From positions 6,362,874 through 6,426,873 of the forward strand of contig OW028580.1 in the NCBI GenBank assembly GCA_932294295.1: 64,000 nucleotides of DNA. The letters run 5' to 3'. Numbering within the stretch: position 1 is the first letter of the stretch; each line of letters opens with the position of its first letter. This DNA comes from Alitta virens (taxonomy: Eukaryota > Annelida > Polychaeta > Phyllodocida > Nereididae). The position numbers and the translations under genes were made by a program. Shown here piece by piece: positions 12,041-23,039 of this stretch. The notes below the pieces were generated by a model. It searched no databases and had not been told where the DNA came from. It worked only from the letters and a program-made list of their open reading frames with translations.

Positions 12041-12172
12041 TCTGGTCAAAACTTAGTCAGCTTATATGATCAGCTGTCAGAGGCTGACGTAATGATGAGA
12101 TGCTAAAGCTTGGGATTCCCACACCATGTTACACATTGGGTGGAGTCTGTCACTTGCCTCAGCATAACGGTA
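12041..12172 (-). repeat. SINE-A copy, interrupted by MITE-1
   Basis: ACTTAGTCAGCTTATATGAT, GAGGCTGACGTAATGATGAG and CACTTGCCTCAGCATA, then a break where MITE-1 copy 2 starts. Confidence 0.8.
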
Positions 12173-12292
12173 ACCCAGATAGCATTCCAAATAGGGCCAG
12201 CGTCGTTTCTATATCAGCCGCCGTCGGTACAACATCGTTTCAACATCGCCTACATCGCGCCGACGTTGATACGAATTGGAATGCTATCTGGG
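12173..12292 (+). mobile_element. MITE-1 copy 2
   Basis: 120 bp, ends ACCCAGATAGCATTCCAAAT and ATTGGAATGCTATCTGGG. The interior holds CCGCCGTCGGTACAACATCG and CATCGCGCCGACGTTGATAC. Compared with copy 3 at 29251 it differs at only a handful of sites. Confidence 0.85.
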
Positions 12293-12411
12293 AATTTACA
12301 ATTCAATAATATAACATTGTACAACATCATTTCAACATCGCCGACATCGCGCCGACGTTGATACGAATTGGAATGCTATCTGGGAATTTACAATTCAATA
12401 ATATAACATTG
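12228..12411. repeat. 92-bp tandem duplication of the MITE-1 right half
   Basis: 12228-12319 and 12320-12411 are near-identical. Each holds TACAACATC…GACGTTGATACGAATTGG, the right MITE end, and the flank AATTTACAATTCAATAATAT. The flank is included, so this is a local duplication and not a second insertion. Confidence 0.9.
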
Positions 12412-13943
12412 ACTTAGCTTCAGGGTTTAGCTGTACAGTGAAAGCAATAATGAGTAAAATATTCATTGAGGTGATGTATCATGACACTTAGATGACCAGT
12501 GGGCTGGTTAGGTCACGAAATGGAACTATTTGGAGGTTTTTGTGGCTCGGCACCAGGTGTGTAAACATGTTTTTCGGTTACCATGGAGATCACGCGAGAA
12601 TCTCGTTTGTCCAAGGCCCGGATGTGAGTGTCACGTGGTGGCTGTCAAATTCACGGCCATGATGTTTCCTGTCCTACAGAAATACCTCCCGCCAATAAAT
12701 AAAATGCTATTGACATGGGTCAGGTAAAAGTATTGCAATTAGCACAGCCTATGTTCTCTAATTGCAGTAGGGATTTTAATAATTGGTTTTTCCTTGCTTT
12801 TTCTCAGGTTGTGACGATCAGCAGGTAGTTTTAGTGAAAATAAAAATTATTATCTTTAAGATTGGATGATAGTATATTTTATAATTCATTATATAGCTAC
12901 CAGTGCTACTGGCCAACATCATGGAAAGGATGGTGTCATTTATTTGCCTCGGCATAGACACTATGTATGGAGCACCACCAACTTTAATGGCATTTATAAC
13001 TAGGTGGTTTTAGTAGGGTTAAGCTTATATGAATCGATTCATAAAACAAGATTACATTGCTCCAATTTCATTAACTATTAACCTCACTTTAGATTTGTAA
13101 AAAAATTCTTATCTTTCTGTCTTCCACACAGTAAACACTATAATTGAGATTCTTCTGATTATTAAGTGAGCTGTAATATTTGTTTTCATTTCAAAAGTGT
13201 CGGTTATTAACCAGAACATTGATGAATAATTTTTTTGGTCGCTCACATTTTCTGGTGACATCATCATAATGGGTTTTTTTTTCACTGCGCTCATTACAAA
13301 CCCCGAGAAAACCCAAGTTCCAATGAGAAAATGTGTTTTCAAAAGCACACTTCTTATCTTGATTAATACGGGAAAAAAGCCAATTTTTTGGACGTTTATT
13401 AATCTCACTCGTTACAAAAAGTGCCACTAGAGGCGCTGTAGTCGACTTCCGGCCGGAAATTGCTCTCCTCACAAGGAGATAAAATGTGGGATAACCATTA
13501 TGACAAATAGGGCAAACTCCATTGTTGAGGTTCACACAGAGCGAAATTAAAAGACCCTTTTAAGGCAGTGATGGCTCTAGCCTTAATTTAAGGAGCTAAT
13601 ATTTTGCCTGAGATTCCTTAAGGAGAAATAATCTTAAATTTAAGGCCACTCACTTTGCAGTATTCAGACACAAATTAGCTTGGTTAACATGAATTAAATT
13701 GTTTAGAAATGGTAGACTGGACTATTATACAATTAAATGCTAAAGATATGATAGAAACTGTGAGTTTTTCATTTTAGGTCAACTAGTTGTTTGTTCGCTT
13801 TTTTATTTTATATTATTTTATTTTTTTGCCAACCTCGCCTTAAAATCAAAATTAGCTATTAAGAATATGTCATATTTATAAGATCACCATACTTTGCCAA
13901 AGTAATATTCTTAAATTAATACCACTCAACAGGTTATACAAAA
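12412..13943. other. No gene; possible SINE-A relic
   Basis: 12892-12980 looks like a weak SINE-A relic (CTACCAGTGCTACTGG, GGTGTCATTTATTTGCCTCG, GCATAGACACTATG). The rest is unassigned. The minus-strand open frames of 99 and 114 codons at 13109-13535 overlap each other in different frames and show no domain. Confidence 0.45.
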
Positions 13944-14117
13944 TACAGTGAAACCTATATTCATTAAAGTCATACTTTTTATAAGCTGTGGTACTTAATG
14001 GTGAAGTGGTCTTAATTGAGAAATTATTATAAAAATGTAAGAACATGGATAAAGTCAGTTGTCTTGTGAGGTGGTCGTAATAGCGAGGTGTCTATAACTG
14101 GGTGCTGTAACACTGTA
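13944..14117. mobile_element. FB17 element with both ends
   Basis: Starts TACAGTGAAACCTATATTCA and ends with the inverted terminus CACTGTA. Interior: GTGAAGTGGTCTTAATTGAG and TTGTGAGGTGGTCGTAATAG. About 174 bp, TA at both outer edges. Ends of this kind resemble Tc1/mariner/pogo-type elements; that assignment is inference. Confidence 0.65.
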
Positions 14118-14864
14118 TAGCTAGGGCAGTGTCAATTGGACAATTTCCCATCCCTTGCAGGAGACAAGGACTACATACTAATGGCTTCACCCAATGATAA
14201 ATTCCAAGACAATGGTGCTTCGGGTAAGACTATCACTTCTTTTCTACCCTCAGAGAGGGGTAGATTTAGTGCAGGGCAAATCCACCTGGGGGTAGTTAAC
14301 TACCCTGCCCTGAGCACTATTGAATTTTGTATGTCGCCTAGATGCGTTACGCTTCCCTGGCGTACCACCTATCATAGGGCGCCCCAGGCCTTCATTGTGC
14401 TCAGACTCCCTGAAAATGTTCCAAAAACCCCCCTGAAATCGTTCCAAAAGACACGCAACTAGGGTGTAGCTGAATGCCCTGATACCATAGGGGGTAATGA
14501 TACCAGTAACTCGGTATAAAGGGCTCTCTTCGATACACAAAGATACAGCCAAACTATCTTGAGTTTACAGAATTCATTTCACTACTGTTTACACTATATG
14601 TTTACTCAGAATGTTTGCAGTTACTGGATGGGGTGTTTTTTTTACATACTTTTCTTTTCCTTGGTATATGCTCTGACAAAAACCACTTGAGTACTATTTT
14701 ACCTGCTGTGTGGTAGTTGCTAGTTAGTGTTAATATCTAGTTAAACTTACCAAATATATGATCTTGTAGTGTATTCAATAATAATTGTAGAATGATCAGT
14801 AATGTTATGAATTTTAACGTATTTTAATTATTGATTATTTTGTTTATATTGTATTTAGGCATAC
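14118..14864. other. No gene; palindromic patch
   Basis: 14290-14310 contains GGGTAGTTAACTACCC, a perfect 16-bp palindrome. Overlapping open frames of 108 (plus) and 100 (minus) codons at 14136-14552 have no recognisable domain. Both are probably chance. Confidence 0.4.
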
Positions 14865-15012
14865 GGCTGAAAGGTTAGCCAGCTGAAATCACCAGTAACC
14901 AGTGGCATATGTAATGATGACATGACAATGCTAGGAATGAACATGTCGTTACATCAACCGCATTGGCGGTGCCCTACCTGCCACAGCATAGACACTGAGT
15001 ACAAGGCAATAG
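14865..15012 (-). repeat. SINE-A copy
   Basis: GGTTAGCCAGCTGAAATCAC, GGCATATGTAATGATGACAT and GCCACAGCATAGACACTGAG, ending ACAAGGCAAT. Moderately diverged. Confidence 0.75.
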
Positions 15013-15019
15013 TTTAACT

Positions 15020-15272
15020 AGTATAGCGGAATTTGTTTACAAAGTACTCCATGACATGGCAAAACCTATCACTCTTCACTAGGCAGATTACGCCATATGA
15101 GATGAGAGATAATCTTAAGCTAGTGAAGCCTGTTTACAACACTATGCAATATGGTTTCAGATCTATTATATATCAAGGTGCTTTGATTTGGAATTCCTTA
15201 CCCGTTGAACTAAAACGAGTAGATGATTTAGCTAAGTTCAAAGATTTATTAATAATTGTGGATCATGTATAA
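15020..15272 (+). pseudogene. LINE C-terminal tail, frameshifted
   Basis: One frame gives EFVYKVLHDMAK, typical of the LINE segment just before the tail. It stops and shifts into LFTRQITPYEMRDN, and continues as FRSIIYQGALIWNSLP and DDLAKFKDLL. The YQGA..WNSLP..L..FK pattern is the C-terminal tail of a non-LTR retrotransposon ORF. It differs from the copies at 10.3 kb and 37.2 kb (YQGA versus VYGP and YCGA), so at least two and probably three LINE lineages are represented. The frameshift and missing catalytic domains make it dead. Confidence 0.75.
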
Positions 15273-16638
15273 TCTGCAGCAAAATAATTTATGATCATTG
15301 AGTAGTTAAGTCATAATCTCTAATTCTAATCATCTGTATATATATCTTCTTTCATCATTATTTTTATTTTTACCAGTCAGCTAATAACTTATTTTTTATT
15401 GTTTTGTCTTGCACCTCCGACTACAAAAGGGATTCAAACTCAGTACCATAAATTATAGCTTTATCTACTAAGCTAGAAAGTTCAATATATGTTGGATACC
15501 TGTTTCTTTCTCGTAAAATTAAGCCAAAACTAATTCCTAGCTTCAAAACTATATAAAATAGAATAGAAGTCTTTTTCCATCCCATATGGCTTTAAAACCA
15601 CATAGGATTCGAATGAAAACTTACAGTTTTGCGTCCAAACAAGCAATCAAGCCACTTAACAAAGCTGGTAGACAAGCAGTCAAGCATTCAGGCAAGACAC
15701 TCGATATCTCGTGAACTCTCGTTCCCAGCGATAAGGCTCGTTGCCCATAGTCACCGAGGGAGCAATGATTATTTTGATCTTTGGCTATTTGACATTCGTG
15801 TACTGAACAAGGACCTTAGTCTTCAGACTTAGGATAAATTTTGCACTCTATATGAAAAAAAAGGAAACATTAGTAGCCCACAGAGGCATATAATGTCAAG
15901 TTTATGAACAATTTAATCATAATTTTGTCATGCCAAATACATAAATTACACGAAGAGGTAATAATTATTGCACTGGGCAGTTTGGTAATCTGAGATTATT
16001 CATATTACACTAGAAATATTACTAATTTGTACTTTCATTGTACCAGTTTTAGTATGTCATAAGAATGGATTTAGTACCTGCATATATAGCTAAAACTATA
16101 TACATGTTTAGGTGTCTAGAACATTGTTTAAAACTTTCATTACTGTCTATAATAATTTAAGACAAATTGTATTTTGCTTTTAGGCCAATTCATGATTAAT
16201 AAGAGCATCTCCTTTCTATTTTTTTTTTTACTAACTTATACTATTATTATTATTAATTTGTATTTCTTTATTTTTTTTCTTGTATTATAATATTAATATT
16301 GTATCAATTTAAGGTGGCCCCTAACACAACCCACTGAGGTTCTTCGGGGTCTTCTGGCAAATTTAACGCTAATAGGATATGTAATAATTTTAAATTTATC
16401 ATGCCAAAAAAAATAACAAAATATCATGCTGTATTCTTGCTTAATTGCCTAATAAATTATTTTCAAATCTCACAATTGAAGACACCAGTTTGGATAAAAT
16501 ATCCACAGAATATTCCGCAATATTTTTGCATTACAATTATTTGTTAAAAAGCTGACTTATTTAAAATTTTGACGATATGTAAACATTAAATTTTGACTAT
16601 GTCTAGCATCAGAATGACTGACCACCCTAACACACCCT
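15273..16638. other. No gene; possible tRNA-like SINE head
   Basis: The minus strand of 15412-15482 reads TAGCTTAGTAGATAAAG, then about 30 bases on GAGTTTGAATCCC, an A-box/B-box-like pair typical of a SINE head. No SINE body is recognisable beside it. The remainder is AT-rich and unassigned. Confidence 0.4.
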
Positions 16639-16822
16639 GTGTGTGTGCGTGCGCGTGCGCGTGCACGTGTGTGGGGGGTGTGGGTGTGGGTTAATTAGGT
16701 CAGGCGGAGACCATGGCAATGAGACGAAGGATGAAACAGCCATCCAACTTAGGCTTGACCGGGAATCGAGCCCGGGACCCAGCGGTTGGAATCCCAGAGC
16801 GCTACCTCTGAGCTAGGCCCCC
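16639..16822 (-). repeat. SINE-B copy a
   Basis: On the minus strand: GGGGCCTAGCTCAGAGGTAG (A box), CCCGGGCTCGATTCCCGG (B box), GGATGGCTGTTTCATCCTTC, GTCTCATTGCCATGG. It then jumps to the tail; the segment with GGTGCAGAAATACAGG is deleted. The tail is a degenerate (CA)n, GT-rich on the plus strand at 16639-16690. Confidence 0.85.
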
Positions 16823-17217
16823 TACATACAGTGAAAAGGAAAGACAGAAAAAAGAAAGGCTAAATTTCTAGTGATCACGTACATCTTACATTTAGGATTG
16901 AAACCATAGTCGGGCTCTTGGGAATGATCTAAAAATAGCCTGTTTGTAGCAGGAAGTTTCTCCCCTTCCAAGCTGGAGAGTGCATGCCTACTGGCCATTC
17001 ACATAATGGTTGCTCCCTTGCAGAATTTAATCATGCATAGTTCATTCAAATAATTGCTGCTCCCAACTCGCGTCCAATAACGCTATCCCCAGGGGGTAAA
17101 AACCCCTGTTCCATAGGGGTGAAAATGTATTGAGAATTCTCATATATGGATCCTGTTGAAAAATGGCCAAATAGTGATTAGATTAACCAATGGTCTAAAT
17201 GCAGCGTTGGGACTAAA

Positions 17218-17451
17218 TTATCTATCTATGTATCTATCTATCTACCTACCTATCTATCTTTCTGTCTATCTTTCCATCTATCTATCTATCTACCTATATA
17301 TCAAGCAATCTATCTATCTATCTACCTATATCAAACTATTTTATCTACCTATCTATCTATCCATCTGTCTATCTATCCATCCATCTATCTATCTAACTAT
17401 CTGTCTATGTGTTCATCTATCTATCTATCTATATAGGTGTCTGTCTAGAAA
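17218..17451. repeat. (CTAT)n microsatellite
   Basis: About 230 bp of CTAT/TATC with CCAT, CTGT and ATATC interruptions. The 121-codon open frame across it is the repeat translated. Confidence 0.95.
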
Positions 17452-18900
17452 CAGACCGCCTCTATCTGCCTTATTATATGTTGCACTTTTGTGCTGTCAT
17501 GCTGTCTTTTTAGCTTTGTAGCTGTCTATCTGTCTGTCGAGCTGTCTGTCTGTGCACTTTCTATCCATAAATACTACTTTTTCTATCCATAAACTACTTT
17601 ACAACTTGTATTCAATCAATGATTATTTCCTTAATAAGAGTGCCATTCTGGAAAGAATTCCCCTGCAATATTACACCAAATGAAAACATACCAAATACAA
17701 TATGGCTGTAAATGCAACAAACAACGTGAAGAATGAAAGTTCCTCGTCGCTACTCACAGATCTATGAAGAACTAAAAATCTGAAGTCATTTTGCTTCAGC
17801 GATTAATCTCGCTAAGTCTCGTGGCCCAGTTTCTCCTCACCCCCTCCCCCTTGACAGTTGTCATGGAAACAATGAGCCTGATTTCTCTGTTTGTTCCTGC
17901 GCCATTTTCGATTTACAGATGGCAATAATTGTGAGCATTAATGGAAGAAAATAGAACGATAATTTGTAAGAGTGGTGCAAAGTTGCCGGGCACCGAATAC
18001 TGCCTTTGTTCTCCTTTTCGTTTCCGATCAGTGTTATTGTGATTGCTCAGGATGTTGTGTAACGGTTGAAAAGATTATGGTTAGCTGCCTCTGTGCCAAG
18101 AATAGAGTCATTTCACTGAATAGCCCTGAATTCAGCAGGACATAAGTCTTTCCTCTCCTCTTATTACTCATTTTGCTTTTCAGACAGAGTACTGATTCCA
18201 TAAATATAACTTTCTCAGAAAAATAACAAACATCAACTTAATGATAATATTTCAAATATACATTAAAATGCACTAAAAATACTGCTGCTAGGATGCACTT
18301 TGCTTCAGCCAATCACAGCCAAGAGCGAAAACTTTTTCCGCCAATAGAATTGCAGTATTCTGTTTTAGCCACCTGGTGGAAATACAGAGAACCTTCAGTG
18401 AAAATCCACTACTGAGGCCATCACCTAGCTACCAATGCAGCAGTCCTTTACTGTTAATAGCATATCATCGCTATGTGTATCATTAAGAATACAGCATTTT
18501 TCGATAATCGATATGTTAGTTATACCAAAGGTATATTGCATGGTTGTTTTAATGAAGAACAAAAAATTAAATAGTGGTTTTGGTTAAACTGAACTATTAC
18601 CAGTTTAAACCAAGATGTATTTGTAAGGTCAAGTTCTCAACCAATATATTGGTTGATTAAACAAAAAATATTTGCTGGTCACATATTGATAAAAAATTAA
18701 TTTCGACAACCAGTATACACACATTTTTATTTTCTTTAGGTATAGTGGAGGCAAAAACATTATACAAAACTAATTCCTTTCATTAAAGATTGCACTTAAA
18801 GCTGGAAGCCGAAACGTCTCAATTACGGGGGCCAAACCATCATGTTTTTTAGTTAAACATGTCGTTTCGGCCGAGCCAAACTATCCGAATGCCGAATCGA
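17452..18900. other. No gene; scattered promoter-type motifs
   Basis: GTTGTCATGGAAAC at 17867-17880 fits the RFX X-box. Near 18305-18355 two CCAAT motifs (GCCAATCA and GCCAATAG) flank TTTTTCCGCC, an E2F-like site. This could be a weak promoter or enhancer, but no transcript structure is visible. Confidence 0.35.
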
Positions 18901-19293
18901 CTAGCATTCGGCTAGGATAGTATAGGCTAGCATAGGATAGCATAGCATAGCATAGGATAGCATAGCATAGGATAGCATAGCATAGGATAGTATAGGATAG
19001 CATAGGATAGTATAGGATAGCATAGGATCGCATAACATAGTATAGGACAGCATAGCATAGGATAGCATTGCATAGCATAGGATAGCATAGGATCGCATAA
19101 CATAGTATAGGACAGCATAGCATAGGATAGCATTGCATAGCATAGGATAGCATAGGATAGCATAGGATCGCATAACATAGTATAGGACAGCATAGCATAG
19201 GATAGCATTGCATAGCATAGGATAGCATTGCATAGCATAGGATAGCATAGGATAGTATAGGATAGCATAGGATCGCATAGCATAGCATAGCTC
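18901..19293. repeat. Pentameric array (GATAG/CATAG)n with higher-order repeats
   Basis: About 390 bp of GATAG and CATAG pentamers. A longer block, GATCGCATAACATAGTATAG followed by GACAGCATAGCATAG, recurs at about 19025, 19090 and 19165 (65- and 75-bp spacing). Open frames of 118-151 codons in several minus frames are artefacts of the 5-bp unit. Confidence 0.95.
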
Positions 19294-20183
19294 GTTAGAC
19301 ATATTAAAGTATGTTTGTAGACTACTTAACTCTATAATAACTATTATAACATACAATGTATAAACATTGTAGCAGTGAAATAGCTACATATAATATTCTG
19401 CATATTGTAATGTTCTACATATAGGAATACTTAATGATACAAACATTCATTTGTTAATGTAGGCCACATACATTGACAAGATCCGTTATCTACATTGATA
19501 TATGCATTAGTTTTTTATTCATCATTTTGCGTTATATGACCAAAGGGTAATTATGTGATATCAAAATGATATGTCATCATATTTACTGTAACAAGGAGGC
19601 GTTCTCTGCCCCATATATAAAGGACTCCAGATCAGAGCTGTTTTTTACACTGAGAAGTTCTTCAGAAGTTGCTCAAGATATCATTGCGAGTGACCATTGA
19701 TGATGTAATACTGTGTAATAAAAGGACATGGGCCAATTCAAAACTACGCGATCACTGTCCTTTACATGACCTGCTAAACTAATAAAAGGCATTGAAGCTT
19801 ATCCGAGAGTTTTTTTCGTTTTCCAGCAACGTGACTTTGGAGAAATATCTACTCTCCAGAACTGCGGGTGAAGTCAGACGCACGTAAGTAGTATTGAAGA
19901 CATTTTACATAATGATTATTGTATTCTCATTTCAATAGAATTATCCATGATACAATGAGAAAAACTATAAATGCCATGCCCTTGATGGCTTTTGATAAGA
20001 GTTGTATAGCTCAAAGACTCTTCAGTTTTGTATGGACGTATTGTTCTTAACAATAATGGATTTCCTCCAATGATTTTTATGATTCTGAATTTTCGTGACT
20101 GGCTACAATTGAAAGTGAAACTTACTTCAAGCCAACAGGCAGACATTTCCAAGTGATAGTAAACAGTGTGTAGTGATCTATGC
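19294..20183. other. No recognisable feature
   Basis: Unassigned AT-rich sequence. The minus-strand 89-codon frame near 19916-20185 has no recognisable domain. Confidence 0.45.
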
Positions 20184-20262
20184 ATATATATATATATATA
20201 TCTTTATCTACTTACTTACTTACTTACTTAATAACTTACTTATTTACTTAATTATTTAGTTG

Positions 20263-20294
<32 letters not shown>

Positions 20295-20352
20295 TTTACT
20301 TATTTACTTATTTACTTATTTACTTACTTACTTACTTACTTACTTTCTTACT
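20184..20352. repeat. (TA)n then (CTTA)n microsatellite
   Basis: (TA)9 at 20184-20202, then about 145 bp of ACTT/TTAC tetranucleotides with ATTT variants. Confidence 0.95.
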
Positions 20353-21585
20353 TGCTTTCTACTTCTTGTTGTACAGTGATGTGACTTTAACGCGTGGATT
20401 GTAATATTATCATTGGTTTTATATAATTATTGTGGTTGCAGAATACATGATATATATTGGGATAAAATGGCTTTAATAAAATAGTCTTATTCACCATGTA
20501 TATGTAGTCATAAGTTCAAAAACATGAGAACAAGCCTCCTTAATTAGTTATTTGCTACTGCCTATTAGAATATTTTTCCTTTGAGAAGCCACTCCTAAAA
20601 TGTATATTGAATTTATTACATTTATTAAATTTTTCGGCAATTACGGTCATATTTGCAATACAAGATTACAATATACCAAATAAATATAATTATATTATGT
20701 ATGCCAGGGTCCACACATGAAAGCAATGCTTGAAGGTTGTATGGCCCTGGGAAAGTATGGTGATGAGAGTGAATGAAGATGAGGATGAATATGAATACAT
20801 GTCACGTCATAAGTTACATTTTACATACACATTTTATATCAGCAGTTGCGATATATGTCAATTAAAAATATATAATACTACGTTATATTTATATGGTATA
20901 AGTTTAAATAAACTTTTTCTGAGCTCTGAGTTCCGAGTCTGAGTCCTGCACCAATAGAGTTTTAGAGTCCCTTTTTTGACTGCTGGGCGTTTTTAGCTGC
21001 ACTCTTGTGGCTCCAATACAAGACATAACAGAATATTGACTTGCCTAATGACGGATATCCAAAAATGATTCTGTGTATTGTATCGTGAGTTGGCTGATTG
21101 AAGTCATGCTGAGAAAAATCATTGGGAGGCGATTGGCTAAAATATTATGGACAAAAACCCAGCTGGATACATCAAAAAGGCTGGTCAATCGACTACAATT
21201 GCAGCTCCCATGCTGTATCAGCTATGCTTGTGGTGATGGTATTAAATTGCTTAGTAATGTGGAAAAAAAAGAAAAAAGAATGCCTTTATCATGTTAAAAG
21301 ATAAGGCATGCTTTTTGATAGCATTATTGCATTGAATGCGGCCCTTTAGTTAATTAACTTCGTCATATAAATCAGTTTAAATCTTACAAGTTAATATGGG
21401 ACGTTTCGGGTGTGGACGTTTCCGTTCTCGGATGTTCTGATTGGACGCTGTAGATAATGACGTGGCTATATATTAATATATATAAGTTACGCATTAGAAA
21501 TGTTATATAAGTAATCTTTTGTAAGTTAAGTGTACTTTGTATACACAGCCAAAATATTCAAACTTGCATAGGACCTACAACATCA
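20353..21585. other. No recognisable feature
   Basis: AT-rich. Several 60-75-codon open frames overlap each other; none shows a domain. Confidence 0.45.
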
Positions 21586-21767
21586 TACAGTCAATTTCAT
21601 AGACTTGGAAACAATCAAAATTCCAGATGACGTCACGTGAATCCAGGACTCCCATTGGCTAAGGCAGTTACTCAAACAATAAGAATCCTGAACTCACGTG
21701 ATGTCCTCTATATCGTTTAGTTTCCAAGACAATGAGATACGTTTCAAAGTCTATGAATTTGACTGTA
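21586..21767. mobile_element. Inverted-repeat element (MITE-like), TACAGTCAAWTTCATAG ends
   Basis: The left end TACAGTCAATTTCATAGACT and the inverted right end (minus strand TACAGTCAAATTCATAGACT) match at 25 of 27 bases. Total 182 bp, no coding capacity. The interior holds TGACGTCACGTGA near the left and CTCACGTGATG near the right, a looser continuation of the inverted repeat. TA flanking would suit a Tc1/mariner-type TSD, but this is not certain. Confidence 0.7.
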
Positions 21768-21988
21768 ATTTTTGGTCAACTATCGTGAAAACCCAGACAC
21801 ATATATCCATGCATGCTAGTAAGATACAAAGAAGGTTCCAGTAACATAGGTCCAAACAATAACATGCACAGAAGATGGATCAGGTCGGATTGTTTGGCAA
21901 GATGCTACAGCCAGGTCCTATGCAAACAATTAATAAGAGATTGGAGGGGCCTTCTATCTGTCACTGTCAGAACTAAGTATCCCGTGCA

Positions 21989-22241
21989 ATCACGTGATCC
22001 TCTTTGTTGTATTCTTGCAGCCAGTTCCGTTGTCTTGTCATGTGACCACTGACTCCACCGGAAGTACATGGCCTGAGATGTCAGCAGAGGTCACTTGCCT
22101 CTATACTGACTTAGCTTGCCTTAAGTGAACACTGCCCTTAAGAACTGAACAGCTCAGAACACCACAAGGGCTTTGGTAGCCATAGATCATCCGGGGATTC
22201 CTAAAATGAGGTCAATGCATCACATGACCTGGTCATGTGAT
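21989..22241. promoter_or_regulatory. Cluster of E-box palindromes and an ETS site
   Basis: ATCACGTGAT at 21989-21998; GTCATGTGAC at 22037-22046; ACCGGAAGT (ETS/GABP consensus) at 22057-22065; and a 23-bp perfect palindrome at 22219-22241 (arms ATCACATGACC / GGTCATGTGAT around one base). TCACGTGA and TCATGTGA are the core sites of MiT/TFE and USF-type bHLH-zip factors. The clustering suggests a regulatory element; there is no direct evidence of a promoter. Confidence 0.4.
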
Positions 22242-22316
22242 CACTCAAGAACCAAGGACGTTCTATATATAGGGTGTAGAATATGTAATGCATAATGGCG
22301 TCCAGTGATGGCTTCT

Positions 22317-22705
22317 CCCCAGATAACATGCCAAAATCGGCTAAATGTTTGCCGGATATCAGCCAACGTCGGCTCACTGAAATTGGTACATTATCGACCC
22401 GATTATGTGGGCCTACTACTAGGTATTTTATATGGCAATGAATATAAACTCAATGATGTTTTCAATGACGCTAAATCGGTATGTTTGGCAATTATAAAAG
22501 TCTGGGGTTATATTAAAATTGAAGAAATATGGTCATAACAAAACCATTATCTCATAATAAACTTAATGCAATAAAAAACTTGAATTAAATTTGGCATACT
22601 ACGCAGACCTACATGTATTGAGCACTTCCTATTCTCCTAACTAGTTACATCGGGTCGATATTGAAATGACGTTTGACCGACATCGAGCTAATGTAGCATT
22701 TGGGT
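22317..22705. mobile_element. MITE-1-related element, diverged
   Basis: The left end CCCAGATAACATGCCAAAAT and right end ATGTAGCATTTGGGT are inverted relatives of the MITE-1 ends. Subterminal TATCGACCCGAT near 22395 and ATCGGGTCGATA near 22650 are also inverted. About 250 bp of AT-rich filler lies between, so this would be a longer variant or an element carrying an insert. Confidence 0.5.
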
Positions 22706-22747
22706 TGCGAGATTCAGCTTACTAAAGTAACATGGACGCATACAGCC

Positions 22748-22882
22748 GAACCTTCGTCTCTTACAGATGAAGTGTCAATGCCTTAACCACTAAGCTTTAA
22801 TGAAGTGCACAGGTTTTTGGGGTCGAACCAAGTCCTGCCAGAGGTGCAGGCAATTAACTGCATTAACCAATATGCCAGTCTT
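22748..22882 (-). repeat. Two tRNA-like SINE heads in tandem
   Basis: Minus strand of 22748-22800: TTAGTGGTTAAGGCATTGAC, then AAGGTTCGGCT. Minus strand of 22812-22882: TATTGGTTAATGCAGTTAAT, then GGTTCGACCCC. Each has an A-box-like and a B-box-like segment at tRNA spacing. No body of either SINE family is clear, so these could be SINE-A-type heads or a third family. Confidence 0.5.
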
Positions 22883-22894
22883 GAGGACAAATTA

Positions 22895-23039
22895 CCCTGA
22901 TAACAAGTCGGCCCAATGTTGGCCCGATTTGGCCCGATGTTGATCCAATGTTGGCCTGAGGTTGGTCCGATGTTGGTCTAACATCGTCCACATAGGGCCA
23001 CATAGGGCCGACGTCAATACGATATAAGATGCTAGTTGG
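22895..23039. repeat. Degenerate (GGCCCGATGTTG)n element, MITE-1-related
   Basis: CCCTGATAACAAGTCGGCCC, then six or seven 12-15-bp units of the form GTTGGCCCGAT, then TAGGGCCGACGTCAATACGA and TGCTAGTTGG. The vocabulary (CCGACGT, AACATCG) is that of MITE-1. It could be another member with an expanded internal repeat. Confidence 0.5.

Noticed and set aside
14136..14552. Opposed 108- and 100-codon frames
   Set aside because: Overlapping on opposite strands, no domain, no codon-use signal that I can see.
19020..19215. CRISPR-like regularly spaced repeats
   Set aside because: Both the repeats and the intervals consist of the same pentamers; there are no unique spacers and no cas genes.
18881..19356. 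Overlapping minus-strand frames of 118-151 codons rich in CYA and LSY
   Set aside because: Translation of a pentanucleotide array; three frames open together.
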